A stretch of 64,000 nt of DNA from Myripristis murdjan (lineage: Eukaryota; Chordata; Actinopteri; Holocentriformes; Holocentridae). Positions 1 to 12,510 of this stretch are shown here, in pieces. The notes below the pieces were generated by a model. It did not search any database. It worked only from the letters and a program-made list of their open reading frames with translations, and was not told where the DNA came from. The position numbers were made by a program, and so were the translations under genes. Location of the stretch: assembly GCF_902150065.1 (NCBI RefSeq), contig NC_043989.1, positions 22,449,667-22,513,666 of the forward strand. The letters run 5' to 3'. How positions within the stretch are numbered: the first letter of the stretch is position 1; every line of letters starts with the position of its first letter.

Positions 1-55
1 ACAATGAAGTATAGAGCTGAAACAAGTCAATGTTTTTTTGAGATATTAAGCATGT

Positions 56-76
56 AATGCTTTCCATGGTGCTCAA
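56..76 (-). promoter_or_regulatory. Degenerate RE1/NRSE-like site, exon 1
   Basis: On the minus strand it reads TTGAGCACCATGG followed by a poor second half. By hand count 15 of 21 positions match the REST consensus. It lies about 220 bp before the CSE, in the same orientation as the better copies, so it is probably a decayed member of the series. Binding is doubtful. Confidence 0.4.
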
Positions 77-290
77 AGTATGCATGCTCTGGGTCCATAT
101 TTTGTAACGAGTTTGGTTATCTTAATTGCTAATGTGGCGAACATGTAAACTTGACTGAAGTGGTCTGCCCATTGCCGAAACATAACCGTAGTCTATCAAA
201 ATCTGAGTGATACATGGGCCACATCTGACAGTGCATTCAAGGCTTGTGTATGTGCCTATGCCTTTGATCAGTGCAGTATCTAATGAATGC

Positions 291-345
291 TCATAGGGTC
301 GCTGTTCACCATCATACACCGACACAGAGAGCCTCCACCTATCCT
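291..345 (+). promoter_or_regulatory. Protocadherin promoter CSE, exon 1
   Basis: GGTCGCTGTTCACCATC contains the CGCT core (300-303) of the conserved sequence element found in clustered protocadherin promoters. It is followed by a shared GACACAGAGAGCCTCCACC tail. The core lies 231 bp before the ATG. The closest match in the window is the CSE of exon 3. Confidence 0.8.
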
Positions 346-530
346 CCATCTCTCCACCCACGCTAGTGTGTAACATAAAAACCGTATACGGTGAAAAACG
401 CGACATTGAGTGTGATTTTTGTGCAAGAGTTAATTAAATTGTTCGGTCATTTTTTAAACGTTTTAATCTACTGCAAAATATTTCTGAATATTTTGTTCTT
501 TGGAATTAATTTGCACTGAGTCGGTAAAAT

Positions 531-2924
531 ATGCTGCATAAAGGATTCCCGTTCTCAAGCCTTGTGTTCCATATAGTCATATTTCTTTGGACACTGCATT
601 CCGCTTATGGAGACGCCAGCTATTCTGTCCCAGAGGAGATGAAACAAGGGTCTGTTATTGGAAATATAGCAAAGGATCTTAACCTGGAGGTCAGCAGATT
701 GTCCTTTCGAAAGGGGCGTATTGACACTGAAGGGAATAACAAACGATATTGTGACATAAACCTGTCTAAGGGAGATTTGATTGTTACCGAGAGGATCGAC
801 AGAGAGTCGCTTTGTGGAAAAAAGGTTTCCTGCATTTTAAAACTGGAGCTTGTACTGGAGAACCCTTTGGAACTGCATCGTATTACCCTTCATATTCAGG
901 ATATCAATGATAACGCCCCGGTCTTTAAAAATGACATAATTAAAATGGAAATTCGAGAATCTACAGAAAGAGGGGCCCGATTTTCTTTAGATGAAGCTCA
1001 TGATGCGGATATTGGAGACAATGGTGTCAAAGGCTATACCCTTCAAAGAAATGATCATTTTGTTTTGAGCGTTGACACAAAATCAGGCGGCCGAAAATAC
1101 TGTGAACTGGTGTTGGAAAAAAAATTAGACCGTGAAAATGATCAGGAAATGAACTTACTTCTCACAGCTGTAGACGGTGGTTCTCCTCAGAGATCAGGTA
1201 CTGTAGTCATCCACGTCACTGTACTCGATGCTAATGATAATGCTCCAGTGTTTAGCCAGGGCATTTATAAAGCGACTCTGCCTGAAAACTCTCCTGTAGA
1301 TACTGTAGTAGTTACAGTGAGTGCCACTGATGCTGATGAAGGAGTTAATAGTGAGGTGATCTATGACCTTGATCACGTCTCCGATGAAAACAGCAATATG
1401 TTTTCCCTTGATCCAAAAACGGGTGAGGTTAAAGTTAATGGCGTTTTAGATTATGAGGAAGAGTCGTCATATGAACTTCGAATCAGTGCAAAAGACGGCC
1501 TTGGATTGGCATCGTACTCCACCCTTATGATTGAAATTACAGATGTGAATGACAACGTACCTGTAATCTATTTAAAATCGCTGACTAATCCCATACCAGA
1601 GAACGTGTCACCTGGTACAGAGGTGGGCATCATTAACGTGCAGGATAGAGACTCTGAGAATAACCAACAGGTCCGCTGCTCCATTCAACAAAACGTCCCT
1701 TTCAAGTTGGTTCCCTCAATCAAAAACTACTATTCTCTGGTGACCACGAGCAAGGTAGACCGCGAACTGGCGTCTAATTACAACATTACAATCACTGCTA
1801 CAGACGAGGGCTCTCCTCCTCTGTCCTCCTCTAAAATTGTTCAGTTATCTGTAGCTGATGTCAATGACAACCCACCTGTGTTTGAGGAACAGTCATACAG
1901 CGCCTATGTGACTGAAAATAACAAACCTGGCTCCACTTTATGTTCTGTTACTGCTCGAGACCCAGACTGGAGACAAAACGGCACTGTGATTTATTCTCTT
2001 TTACCTGGTGAGATGAACGGGGCCCCGGTGTCCTCCTATCTCTCAGTTAACGGAGACACAGGTGTGATCCACGCTGTGAGGCCGTTTGATTATGAACAGT
2101 TCAGAAGCTTTAAAGTCCAGGTGATGGCCAGAGACAACGGCTCTCCTCCGCTCAGCAGCAACGTGACCGTCAGTGTCTTCATAACGGATGTGAATGACAA
2201 CTGTCCTCAGATACTGTACCCCGCCCCGGAGGGCAGCTCGTTCATGACCGAGCTGGTGCCCAAAGCTGCACACGGAGGCTCTCTGGTGTCCAAGGTGATA
2301 GCAGTGGACGCGGACTCCGGCCAGAACGCCTGGCTGTCCTATCACATAGTCAAATCCACTGATCCGGGACTTTTCTCTATTGGTATCCACAGCGGAGAGA
2401 TCAGGACACAGCGGGACATTTCTGAATCTGACAGCATGAAGCAAAACCTCGTTGTGGCGGTGAAAGATAACGGGCAGCCCTCTCTCTCTGCCACCTGTTC
2501 CATGTATTTACTTATTTCTGACAACTTGGCTGAGGTGCCAGAACTGAAGGATATGTCTTATGATGAAAGCAATTCAAAGCTGACCTCATATCTGATCGTC
2601 GCGCTTGTGTCCGTGTCTACCTTCTTTCTGACCTTCATTATTATTATCCTGGGTTTGAGGTTTTGTCGCAGGAGAAAGCCCAGACTGTTGTTTGACGGAG
2701 CGGTCACCATCCCCAGCGCTTACCTTCCTCCGAATTACGCAGAGGTTGACGGCACAGGAACTTTACGCAGCACTTACAATTATGACACCTACTTGACAAC
2801 GGGGTCTAGAACCAGTGACTTCAAGTTCGTGAGATATGACAACTCGCTGCCTGCTGATCAGACTTTGAAGAAAAGTCCAACAGACTTTGCTGATGCTTTT
2901 GGAGTGTCGGAGGGATCTCCAGAG
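531..2924 (+). CDS. pcdhg: Clustered protocadherin gamma-type variable exon 1
   Basis: Encodes 798 residues of a neuronal cell-surface adhesion receptor expected to act in homophilic recognition. A signal peptide (1-27) is followed by six cadherin repeats. Their calcium linkers lie at residues 124 (DINDNAP), 233 (DANDNAP), 338 (DVNDNVP), 443 (DVNDNPP) and 553 (DVNDNCP). EC1 has the Cx5C loop CGKKVSC typical of clustered protocadherins. The membrane helix is about 686-710, then basic RFCRRRK and an 88-residue tail with PPNY at 733-736. The ATG at 531 directly precedes the signal peptide. The exon ends in phase 0 at GAG|GTAGGA; the frame runs on only to 2972 in the intron, so splicing to distant constant exons is needed. 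The tail has FKFVRYDN where paralogues have [10 protein letters not shown], a short in-frame loss. EC1-EC2 are closest to exon 3. The cluster could be Pcdh1g or Pcdh2g; database pipelines may call such exons gamma-A or beta-like. Confidence 0.95.
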
Positions 2925-3777
2925 GTAGGAGTCTCACTTTTCTTCAAAACTTCATCCTTCTTGTTTTGTTAATTAACTCATAAAAAATACATTGTTAAAT
3001 TAGTTTTACGTTGAATCTTAGTGGCTGTTTCTAATATTCGAGAGGAGTTTTATGTTTCAGCGATTCTGCAATCTTCAAAGTAGGCATGCTCTGGAATTGA
3101 TGTGATTTTTCAGTATCGACGTCTGCACCAGATGTCAGGGTTTTTGTTTCCTGTATTAATTTCTTTGGTACTTATTTCACACAGAAATTTGCAAATCATT
3201 GAGGAAGTCATCAAGTATGCTGATGGTTTCATTGACTGAAGGGATCATCTGAGTAAGCATGCAATTGTGCTTGACCAAAAATCAACATAAATCTGTTTGA
3301 CTGAGGTCATTAATTTACAAAACTGAAAAACTATTATAATATGTGCGGATATTATTTATTTTGATGGTGAGCTGTGACTCGATTGAATTCTCTTCTTGGT
3401 GGTGAAACAATCTTTGAACTTAAAGTTAGGGGCTGCACGCATTTGGAATTTGTCTTTTTTAAAAATCATTGTTTCTTTATCTTTCTGACATTAATTAAAG
3501 TAGAGTAGAGAAGACAAGTACAATTTTTCGTCGTTAGAATTTTCTCTTTTCGCCATGCTTATTAAACAACGTTTTCTGCAACAGTAATAGTATTAGCTCC
3601 TCTCCTCGCAGCGATTTTAATCCTAGTATTATTAAGTTGCCTTAAAGTAAAAAACATTGTATCATGCATTTAGGGAGCGCAAAACAATGACTAACAAACA
3701 AACAATGTCGCATTAACATGTTAAGGACAGTGCATCAGAGGAGAAGCGCGTTTTCCCCCACTCATGTATAAAAGTGC

Positions 3778-3798
3778 GGCGCTGTCCATAGTGCTGAA
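3778..3798 (-). promoter_or_regulatory. Strong RE1/NRSE (REST site), exon 2
   Basis: The + strand reads GGCGCTGTCC then ATAGTGCTGAA, the reverse complement of a REST site. By hand count 19 of 21 bases match the consensus. It lies about 175 bp before the CSE. REST would be expected to silence this promoter in non-neuronal cells. Confidence 0.75.
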
Positions 3799-3961
3799 AT
3801 AATTCTATTTGTTGATGCCTGTATTTTCCACTGCTGACTAGACCATTACGGCACTTGGATTTTTCAGAAACTGGACAATTATTTTGTTTTATAAAAGCAA
3901 TAATCCCATGTGCTATGGACTTAATCCCTGCATGTCTTTCCAATGTGTAAGTTTTCAAGGA

Positions 3962-4012
3962 GGCTCACAGTGTCGCTGTTGACTCACGTCACCGACATTC
4001 AGAGCCTCCACC
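3962..4012 (+). promoter_or_regulatory. Protocadherin promoter CSE, exon 2
   Basis: Contains AGTGTCGCTGTTGACTC with CGCT at 3974-3977, then CCGACATTCAGAGCCTCCACC. It is nearly identical to the exon 4 CSE. A cataaaa TATA-like sequence follows near 4038. The core is 226 bp before the ATG. Confidence 0.85.
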
Positions 4013-4199
4013 TCTAACTCACTCCTCACCATTGTATCATAAAACCTTGATCAGCGTAGAGTAAAACACGTCTCAAATGTATTTTTTGCTTGCAGTATTG
4101 ACATCCATAAGTCATTTCGACCATATCTGCGTTACTTTGCTGATTTTTTTGAGACATTTTATCCACAAGTGAACATTTTTTCATTACATTGCTTCAAAG

Positions 4200-6590
4200 A
4201 TGGGATACAAAAGATTCCTGTCGGAAGGCTTCCTGATTGTTGCTGCAATTCTTCTAACCCTGAATTCCGTTTACGGAGATATCAGTTATACTATTCCAGA
4301 GGAAATGAAGCAAGGATCTGTGATAGGAAATATCGCCAAAGATCTTGGGTTGGATGTAAGTCGACTGTCTGCTCGCAAGGCCCGTATCGGCACTGAGAGG
4401 AACAGAAAACGATACTGTGATGTGAACCTGACCAAGGGAGATTTGGTTGTTGCGGAGAGGATCGACAGAGAGGCGCTTTGTGGCAAGAAGGCTTCCTGCA
4501 TTTTAAAATTGGAGCTTGTACTGGAAAACCCTTTAGAACTGCATCCAATTAGTCTTAGTATTCAGGATATCAACGATCACTCACCGCTCTTTAAAAATGA
4601 AGTGATTAAAATAGAAATCCAGGAATCCACTGCCAAAGGAGCTCGCTTTTCATTGGATGAAGCTCATGATGCGGATATTGGAGATAATGGAGTCAAGGGC
4701 TATACATTACAAAGAAATGATCATCTTGTTCTGGAGGTTAAAGAAACAGGTGTACGAAGATATTGTGAATTGGTGTTGGAGAACGAATTAGACCGTGAGA
4801 ATGAAGAAGAAATTAATTTGCTTCTCACAGCCGTGGACGGTGGTTCTCCTCAGAGATCAGGTACTGTAGTCATCCAAGTCACTGTACTGGATGCTAATGA
4901 TAATGCTCCAGTGTTTAGCCAGGCCATTTATAAAGCGAGTCTACCGGAAGACTCTCCTGTATATACAGTTGTTGTTACAGTGAGTGCCACTGATGCTGAT
5001 GAAGGAATTAATGGTGATGTGATCTATGACCTTGATCACGTCTCCGATGTAAACAGCAATATGTTTTCCCTTGATCAAAAAACGGGTGAAGTTAAAGTTA
5101 ATGGGGCTTTAGATTATGAGGAAGAGTCGTCATATGAACTCCGAATCAGCGCAAAAGACGGCCTTGGATTGGCATCGTATTCCACGTTGAGGATTGATAT
5201 ATTAGATGTGAATGACAACGAGCCTGTTATATATTTACAATCTCTGACGAACCCCATACCAGAGAACGTGTCACCTGGTACAGAGGTGGGCATAATTAAT
5301 GTGCAGGATAGAGACTCTGAGAATAATCGACAGGTCCGCTGCTCCATTCAGCAAAACGTCCCTTTCAAGTTGGTTCCTTCCATCAAAAATTACTATTCTC
5401 TGGTGACCACGGGACAGCTGGACCGTGAGTTGGTGATTGATTATAATATTACAATCACTGCTACAGACGAGGGCTCTCAACCTCTGTCCTCCTCTAAAGT
5501 TGTTCAGTTATCTGTAGCTGACGTCAACGACAATCCACCTGTGTTTGAGGAACAGTCCTACAGCGCCTATGTGACTGAAAATAACAAACCTGGCTCCACT
5601 TTATGTTCTGTTACTGCTCGAGACCCAGACTGGAGACAAAACGGTACAGTGATTTATTCTCTTTTACCTGGTGAGGTGAATGGGGCCCCGGTGTCCTCCT
5701 ATCTCTCAGTTAATGGAGACACTGGGGTGATCCACGCTGTGAGGTCATTTGATTATGAACAGTTCAGGAGCTTTAAAGTCCAGGTGATGGCCAGAGACAA
5801 CGGTTCTCCTCCGCTCAGCAGCAACGTGACCGTCAGTGTCTTCATTACGGATGTGAATGACAACTCTCCTCAGATACTGTACCCCGCCCCGGAGGGCAGC
5901 TCGTTCATGACCGAGCTGGTGCCCAAAGCTGCACACGGAGGCTCTCTGGTGTCCAAGGTGATAGCGGTGGACGCAGACTCCGGCCAGAACGCCTGGCTGT
6001 CCTATCATATCGTCAAATCCACTGATCCGGGACTTTTCTCTATTGGTGTCCACAGCGGAGAGATCAGGACACAGCGGGACATTTCTGAATCTGACAGCAT
6101 GAAACAAAATCTCATTGTGGCAGTGAAAGATAACGGGCAGCCCTCTCTCTCTGCCACCTGTTCCATGTATTTACTTATTTCTGACAACTTGGCTGAAGTT
6201 CCAGAACTGAAAGATATGTCTTATGATGAAAACAATCCAAAGCTGACCTCCTATCTGATCATCGCACTGGTGTCCGTGTCTACATTCTTCCTGACCTTCA
6301 TTATTATCATCCTGGGTTTGAGGTTTTGTCGCAGGAGAAAGCCCAGACTGTTGTTTGACGGAGCGGTCACCATCCCCAGCGCTTACCTTCCTCCTAATTA
6401 CGCAGATGTTGACGGCACAGGAACTTTACGCAGCACTTACAATTATGACACGTATTTGACAACGGGCTCCAGAACCAGTGACTTCAAGTTCGTGACATCA
6501 TATGACAACACGCTGCCTGCTGACCAGACTTTGAAGAAAAGTCCAACAGACTTTGCTGATGCATTTGGAGAGTCGGAGGGATCTCCAGAG
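4200..6590 (+). CDS. pcdhg: Clustered protocadherin gamma-type variable exon 2
   Basis: Encodes 797 residues: signal peptide 1-26 (ending NSVYG), EC1-EC6, membrane helix about 684-708 and a tail with PPNY. EC1 keeps the Cx5C loop (CGKKASC). The EC1-EC2 calcium linker reads DINDHSP at residues 123-129, with His127 in place of the otherwise invariant second Asn of DxNDN. Its sister exon 4 has DINDNSP. EC2 has the [21 protein letters not shown] variant shared with exon 4, which identifies these two as sisters. The exon ends in phase 0 at GAG|GTAGGA. The open frame would continue to 6815 through a TA/TG microsatellite that begins some 30 bp after the donor, but this part is intronic. The start was chosen by alignment to exon 4 (MGYKGF) and by signal-peptide position. 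Confidence 0.95.
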
Positions 6591-6621
6591 GTAGGACTCT
6601 CATATTTCAACACAGCTATGT

Positions 6622-6733
<112 letters not shown>

Positions 6734-6734
6734 G

Positions 6735-7444
6735 AACTACTCACAAAAAGTTAGGGATATTTGGCTTTTGGGTGAAATTTATGGAAAATATAAAAAAAGG
6801 TTCACGCTACAGTGATATTATATCATGAAAGTAGGGCATTTAAGTAGAAGCATACACTGGTGATTTCCTCATCTCAAACAATTTCTTGAAACAAAAGCCA
6901 ACAACAGTGGTGGGTTTACCACAACAAAAAATGTCAGTGTCAATAACTCGTCATGTGCCCTTGAGCATCAATTACAGCTTGACAACGACGTCTCATGCTG
7001 TTCACAAGTCGAGTTATTGTCTGCTGAGGCATAGCATCCCACTCTTCTTGATGGGCGCCCCTCAGGACTTTGAGGTTCTGGCGTACAGAGCTCCAGCCTC
7101 TACACGGCGACTCAGCTGATCCCATAGGTTTTCTATGGGATGCAGGTCTGGAGAAAGTGCAGGCCACTCCATTTGAGGTACCCAAGTCTCCAGCAGCCAT
7201 TCCCTAATGATACGACCTCGATGAGCTGGAGCATCAAACACCTGATGTGAATTTTGCCGTTAAACTCCTTGTTAGAGAACAGCAACTTGTGCAAAAAGTA
7301 CTGAAACATTGAACAGTTGGACATGTGCATTCAAAAGTTTACAGAAGGTCACATTAAGTTCACCTGTAAAGGTTATAATGCATTTTAGGTTCATCCTGAA
7401 ATTTCACCCGAAAGCCGAATACCCCTAACTTTTTGTGAGTAGTG
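6735..7444 (-). mobile_element. Truncated Tc1/mariner-type element, copy 1
   Basis: About 710 bp, bounded by inverted repeats related to CACTACTCACAAAAAG; the left end is slightly mutated (AACTACTCAC). The minus strand carries the 3' end of a Tc1-type transposase, ending in MPQQTITRLVNSMRRRC and QAVIDAQGHMTSY (about 7200-6940), out of frame in places. The N-terminal and most catalytic regions are missing, so it is non-autonomous and dead. It is a sister of the copy at 51312-52018, in opposite orientation. It sits between two TA-rich microsatellites. Confidence 0.85.
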
Positions 7445-7453
7445 TGTGTGTAT

Positions 7454-7538
<85 letters not shown>

Positions 7539-7542
7539 CATA
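7445..7542. repeat. (TG)/(CA)n-(TA)n microsatellite
   Basis: A compound dinucleotide tract directly after the right end of the Tc1-type element. With the 6622-6733 tract it suggests the transposon split one TA-rich microsatellite. Confidence 0.9.
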
Positions 7543-8467
7543 TTTTTGAGGACTGCTCTTCTAATGCTGCAATGTAATATTTCCCTTGCGTATCTACTTA
7601 CTGAGACAAAACATTTGTTTTTACTATTTGAAGTTAATCCTGAACTTATATAAATCGTTATTGTCGGGTCAAACAACAGAGTTTACGGTTGCATACGCTA
7701 TGTTCTCTGCTTTCAAGTGAATGTTTTGTCTGAATTTCTCCAAAAGCATGTTTAAAATGATCCGACCTTGTCTTAAGAGTTTTCGAACTACAGGGATCTC
7801 CCAAGTAAGCAAACAGATATTTCTGATCAAAGTCAGTATAACTATTTTCGTCTGGAATGGTGAAAGTATTTTTGCAAAGAGTAAATTTTATTCGTTTCAT
7901 ATCTGTGACGAAAAAAAATGTTTTTTTTTTTATCTTGAGCTGTATACTAGGACTAATTCTACTAATGCTAACAATGATACTACTACTACTTCCACTAGGC
8001 AACTAATGAATTACACACCAGTTGGATTTGCTCTGGGCAAATGTCATTATTGGTACTGTTACTGCTTTTGTTATTATTTTTAGTGGTAGTAGTAATAGAA
8101 GTGATCATAGTATTGGTTTTGTTAATTTCACGCTGAGTATTGTTAATTTGCCTTTCAGAAGCTAGATTTTATGATGCAGAGGGAGAGCTGGAATGCTGTG
8201 ACAGTAAATTAATTGATGCTTTAAATCCTTGAGGAGACTGGTTAGTCAGGACAGCAGGAAATGTTCGGTATTACGTGCAGTCGTGGCACTTTGAATAGAG
8301 CTGGAAAAATTCACAGTAACATTCGGAGTTCTGTAGATTTTCAATCATTAATGTACCTTACGCCCAAATGGGGTGAACTCTTTATTTGGCACCAATGCGA
8401 GTTCGTGTCCTCCATGTGCATTGATCTCTGCACTTATTCGCTTTCTATTTTGTAATTTCCAAAGGAA

Positions 8468-8519
8468 GCTCATCGTGTCGCTGTTCACCATCATAGACTC
8501 AGACACAGAGCTCCCACCT
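8468..8519 (+). promoter_or_regulatory. Protocadherin promoter CSE, exon 3
   Basis: CGTGTCGCTGTTCACCATC (CGCT at 8478-8481) followed by GACACAGAGCTCCCACC. It uses the TTCACCAT variant shared with exon 1. The core is 228 bp before the chosen ATG. Confidence 0.85.
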
Positions 8520-8705
8520 CTTCATTATCTCTCTACCCTCACCAGTATATCATGCATCCTTGATCTGGACATGAAAACACGCCTTGAATGCATTTTTGCG
8601 CTTACAGTATTTTCATTCTTTAAAGATATTGAAAACATTTGCGCTATATTTCTGAAGAATTGGATTTTCTCACTCACGTAATATTTGCGCTTTCTATATT
8701 TAAAT

Positions 8706-11102
8706 ATGGAATACAAAGGATTCCCGTTGGCAGGCCTTGCGCTCGGCTTTGCTGTAATTTTTCTGACACTGCATTCCGTTTACGGGGACATCAGCTATTC
8801 TATTCCAGAAGAGATGAAGCAAGGATCTGTAATAGGAAATATCGCCAAAGATCTTGGACTGGATGTGAGTAAGTTATCATCTAAAAAAGCCCGTGTTGCC
8901 ACTGAAGGGAACATAAGACGGTACTGTGACATAAATGTAAGCAACGGAGATTTGACTGTAGCCGAGAGGATCGACAGAGAGTCACTTTGTGGCAAGAGGG
9001 CTTCCTGCATTTTAAAACTGGAACTTGTACTGGAGAACCCTTTAGAACTACATCGGTTTAATCTTCACATACAAGATGTTAACGATAACGCTCCTGTATT
9101 TAAAAAGGAGAAAATAAGGATGGACATCGGGGAATCCACTGACAAAGGCGCTCGCTTTTCATTGGATGAAGCTCATGATGCGGATATTGGAGACAATGGT
9201 GTCAAAGGCTATACCCTACAAAGAAATGATCATTTTGTTTTGAATGTTGACACAAAATCAGGTGGCCGAAAGTATTGTGAATTGGTGTTAGAGAAAGAAT
9301 TAGACCGTGAAAATGAACAGGAAATTAATTTGCTTCTCACAGCCGTGGACGGTGGCTCTCCTCAGAGATCAGGTACTGTAGTCATCCAAGTCACTGTACT
9401 GGATGCTAATGATAATGCTCCAGTGTTTAGTCAGGCCATTTATAAAGCGAGTCTGCCTGAAAACTCTCCTGTAGATACAATAATAGTTACAGTGAGTGCC
9501 ACTGATGCTGATAAAGGGGTTAATGGTGAGGTGAGCTATGAACTTGACCATGTCATGGATGAGAGCAATGTATTTTCCCTTGATCCAAAAACGGGTGAAC
9601 TGAAAGTTAATGACGTTTTAGATTATGAGGAAGAGTCGTCATATGAACTCCGAATCAGTGCAATAGACGGCCTTGGATTGGCATCATACGCCACTTTGAT
9701 TATTGATGTAACAGATGTGAATGACAACGAACCTGTTTTAAATTTACAGTCACTGACTAATCCCATACCAGAGAACGTATCACCTGGTACAGAGGTGGGC
9801 ATAGTTAATGTGCAGGATAGAGACTCTGAGAACAATCGACAGGTCCGCTGCTCCATTCAGCAAAACGTCCCTTTCAAGTTGGTTCCTTCCATCAAAAATT
9901 ACTATTCTCTGGTGACCACGGGACAGCTGGACCGTGAGTTGGTGATTGATTATAATATTACAATCACTGCTACAGACGAGGGCTCTCCACCTCTGTCCTC
10001 CTCTAAAGTTGTTCAGTTATCTGTAGCTGACGTCAACGACAACTCACCTGTGTTTGAGGAACAGTCCTACAGCGCCTATGTGACTGAAAATAACAAACCT
10101 GGCTCCACTTTATGTTCTGTTACTGCTCGAGACCCAGACTGGAGACAAAACGGTACAGTGATTTATTCTCTTTTTCCTGGTGAGGTGAACGGGGCCCCGG
10201 TGTCTTCCTATCTCTCAGTTAATGGAGACACAGGTGTGATCCACGCTGTGAGGTCATTTGATTATGAACAGTTCAGGAGCTTTAAAGTCCACGTGATGGC
10301 CAGAGACAACGGTTCTCCTCCGCTCAGCAGCAACGTGACCGTCAGTGTCTTCATAACGGATGTGAATGACAACTCTCCTCAGATACTGTACCCCGCCCCG
10401 GAGGGCAGCTCGTTCATGACCGAGCTGGTGCCCAAAGCTGCACACGGAGGCTCTCTGGTGTCCAAGGTGATAGCAGTGGACGCGGACTCCGGCCAGAACG
10501 CCTGGCTGTCCTATCATATAGTTAAATCCACTGATCCGGGACTTTTCTCTATTGGTGTCCACAGCGGAGAGATCAGGACACAGCGGGACATTTCTGAATC
10601 TGACAGCATGAAACAAAATCTCATTGTAGCAGTGAAAGATAATGGGCATCCCTCTCTCTCTGCCACCTGTTCCATGTATTTACTTATTTCTGACAACTTG
10701 GCTGAAGTTCCAGAACTGAAAGATATGTCTTATGATGAAAACAATCCAAGGCTGACCTCCTATCTGATCGTCGCACTGGTGTCCGTGTCTACATTCTTCC
10801 TGACCTTCATTATTATCATCCTGGGTTTGAGGTTTTGTCGCAGGAGAAAGCCCAGACTGTTGTTTGACGGAGCGGTCACCATCCCCAGCGCTTACCTTCC
10901 TCCTAATTACGCAGATGTTGACGGCACAGGAACTTTACGCAGCACTTATAATTATGACACTTACTTGACAACGGGCTCTAGAACCAGTGACTTCAAGTTC
11001 GTGACATCTTACAATGACAATACGCTTCCTGCTGACCAGACTTTGAAGAAAAGTCCAACAGACTTTGCTGATGCATTTGGAGAGTCGGAGGGATCTCCAG
11101 AG
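8706..11102 (+). CDS. pcdhg: Clustered protocadherin gamma-type variable exon 3
   Basis: Encodes 799 residues: signal peptide 1-27 (MEYKGF...HSVYG), six EC repeats with DVNDNAP closing EC1, membrane helix about 685-709, and a tail with PPNY. The open frame extends upstream to 8685 without an ATG, so the ATG at 8706 is the start; it aligns with MGYKGF of exon 4. EC2 ([24 protein letters not shown]) is nearly the same as in exon 1, making these sisters. The exon ends in phase 0 at GAG|GTAGGA. The frame then reads through a TTCC repeat to 11375, which is intronic. EC6 has HPSLSATC where most copies have QPSLSATC. Confidence 0.95.
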
Positions 11103-11172
11103 GTAGGACTCACTTATTTTACAGACCTTCATCCGTTTATTTATTCATGTATATATGTATTTATCCATCCAC

Positions 11173-11232
11173 CCTTCCTTCCTTCCTTCCTTCCTTCCTT
11201 CCTTCCTTCCTTCCTTCCTTCCTTCCTTCCTT
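11173..11232. repeat. (TTCC)n microsatellite
   Basis: About 15 tetranucleotide units starting about 70 bp after the exon 3 splice donor. It is followed by an irregular ATTC-rich stretch to about 11300. Confidence 0.95.
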
Positions 11233-12062
11233 TGTGCATTTATACATTCATTCATGCATTCATACACTCATTGACTCATTCATTCATTTATTCATTATTT
11301 TGTGTTGTTATTTTACTCCTAAATCATAGCTTTTTAGTATCTGCAGAATTCAAGAATTTTGAGTTTTTCTTTTAAATGAAACCGGCCTTTCTTAAACTAA
11401 CTTATATCTTACCTTTTGTTTTGAGAGTGCTCTTCAAACTATAAAGTCAAATTAGTTTTTGTTTGAATCTTAGCCACTGTTTGCAGTTTCTGACAGGAAT
11501 GTTTCGTGTCTCTGTCAGCAGGCTTAAAAATACGACAGATAAGATGTTTTGATGTTGCGATATCGGCTGCTTCCCGAGTCATATTTTTTTTCTGCTCACG
11601 ACATCGCTTTTGTTTAACACAAAATAATTTTTTTAATTAAAGAGCAAATATCCAAATTTACGCGGATCGTCTTGGCAAATCCGAGAATGTTCTGTATAAT
11701 CAAACATTTATGACTGACCAAAACCGATATCACCCTTTTCGACATTTTTCCGCCATTGTAGTGGGTTGAAATCCAGTGTAATAAGGTAATGACGCATACT
11801 TCTTAACAGCTCAGTATAATTATTAATGAGTCAGGTTGGGTGATCGGTACTTTACTTGGTGGGACGCAAACAAGACATTATACCGTTATTATACCGTTTC
11901 AGTTTTGGGGGCACAAAAGGCTAACCAATGGAAAGATAATTGTGAAGTAATGATTTGGTACCAGTAACCTTTGAATACGATGCACTACTTTACTTGAGGG
12001 CACACATGCTACATCAATAAAGAAGCAACTTTTACAACACTTTTAAATTCGTGTGGAGGTGC

Positions 12063-12083
12063 GGCGCTGTCCATGGTGCTGAA
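12063..12083 (-). promoter_or_regulatory. Near-perfect RE1/NRSE (REST site), exon 4
   Basis: The + strand reads GGCGCTGTCC then ATGGTGCTGAA. By hand count 20 of 21 positions match the REST consensus, and the one difference (CAT for CGT) is a tolerated variant. It lies about 200 bp before the CSE. This is the best REST site in the window. Confidence 0.85.
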
Positions 12084-12273
12084 ACATCCCAATCCATTCA
12101 TTAATCCCTGTGTTCCAGGAGCTTTGAGACTATAAAGCTACTTGGCCATTTGAGCAACAAGAGAATGGTGTAGTTCCCACACAATGTTCTAGTTCCCCCA
12201 ATGTAATATATTCGGTGCACACTAGGCTTCGTCTCCGCATGAGTTTTGCTTCCAATGCGTAATTTTTAAGGGA

Positions 12274-12326
12274 GGCTCACAGTGTCGCTGTTGACTCATG
12301 TAACCGACATTCAGAGCCTCCACCTC
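12274..12326 (+). promoter_or_regulatory. Protocadherin promoter CSE, exon 4
   Basis: AGTGTCGCTGTTGACTCATG (CGCT at 12286-12289) plus CCGACATTCAGAGCCTCCACC, matching exon 2 almost base for base. The core is 225 bp before the ATG. Confidence 0.85.
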
Positions 12327-12510
12327 CATCTCATCCCCCTCCAGTGTATCAAAAAATCTTGATCGGCGTAGGGACAAACACGTCTCAAATGCATTTTTTG
12401 CTTGCAGTATTGACATTTATAAATGATTTCGACCATATTTGCGTTACTTTGCTGATTTTCTGAGACATTTTATCCATAAGTGAACATTTTTTCATTACAT
12501 TGCTTCAAAG

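Larger units (their letters stand above)
1..530. other. Upstream region of variable exon 1
   Basis: Non-coding upstream region. It holds a weak RE1-like site (56-76), the CSE (about 291-345) and a TATA-like cataaaa near 375, then a short leader to the ATG at 531. I see no exon in it. Confidence 0.7.
2925..4199. other. Spacer between exons 1 and 2
   Basis: Intron and promoter sequence. The first part (about 3010-3060) resembles the start of the exon 3-4 spacer (about 11460-11510). A TATAAAA (3767-3773) sits just before a strong RE1 (3778-3798), and the exon 2 CSE follows at 3962-4012. I see no gene here. Confidence 0.7.
11103..12510. other. Spacer between exons 3 and 4
   Basis: Holds a TTCC repeat near the donor, then sequence related to the exon 1-2 spacer (from about 11460), a near-perfect RE1 and the exon 4 CSE. 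No gene was seen. Confidence 0.7.

Noticed and set aside
2043-2444. Long antisense open frame (133 codons), repeated at the same place in nearly every exon
   Set aside because: It is the shadow of the highly conserved EC5-EC6 coding sequence. It recurs only because the sense strand is homogenised, and it has no protein features of its own.
7658-8083. Opposing open frames in the exon 2-3 spacer
   Set aside because: They are AT-rich, lack domains, overlap each other on both strands and match nothing I recognise.
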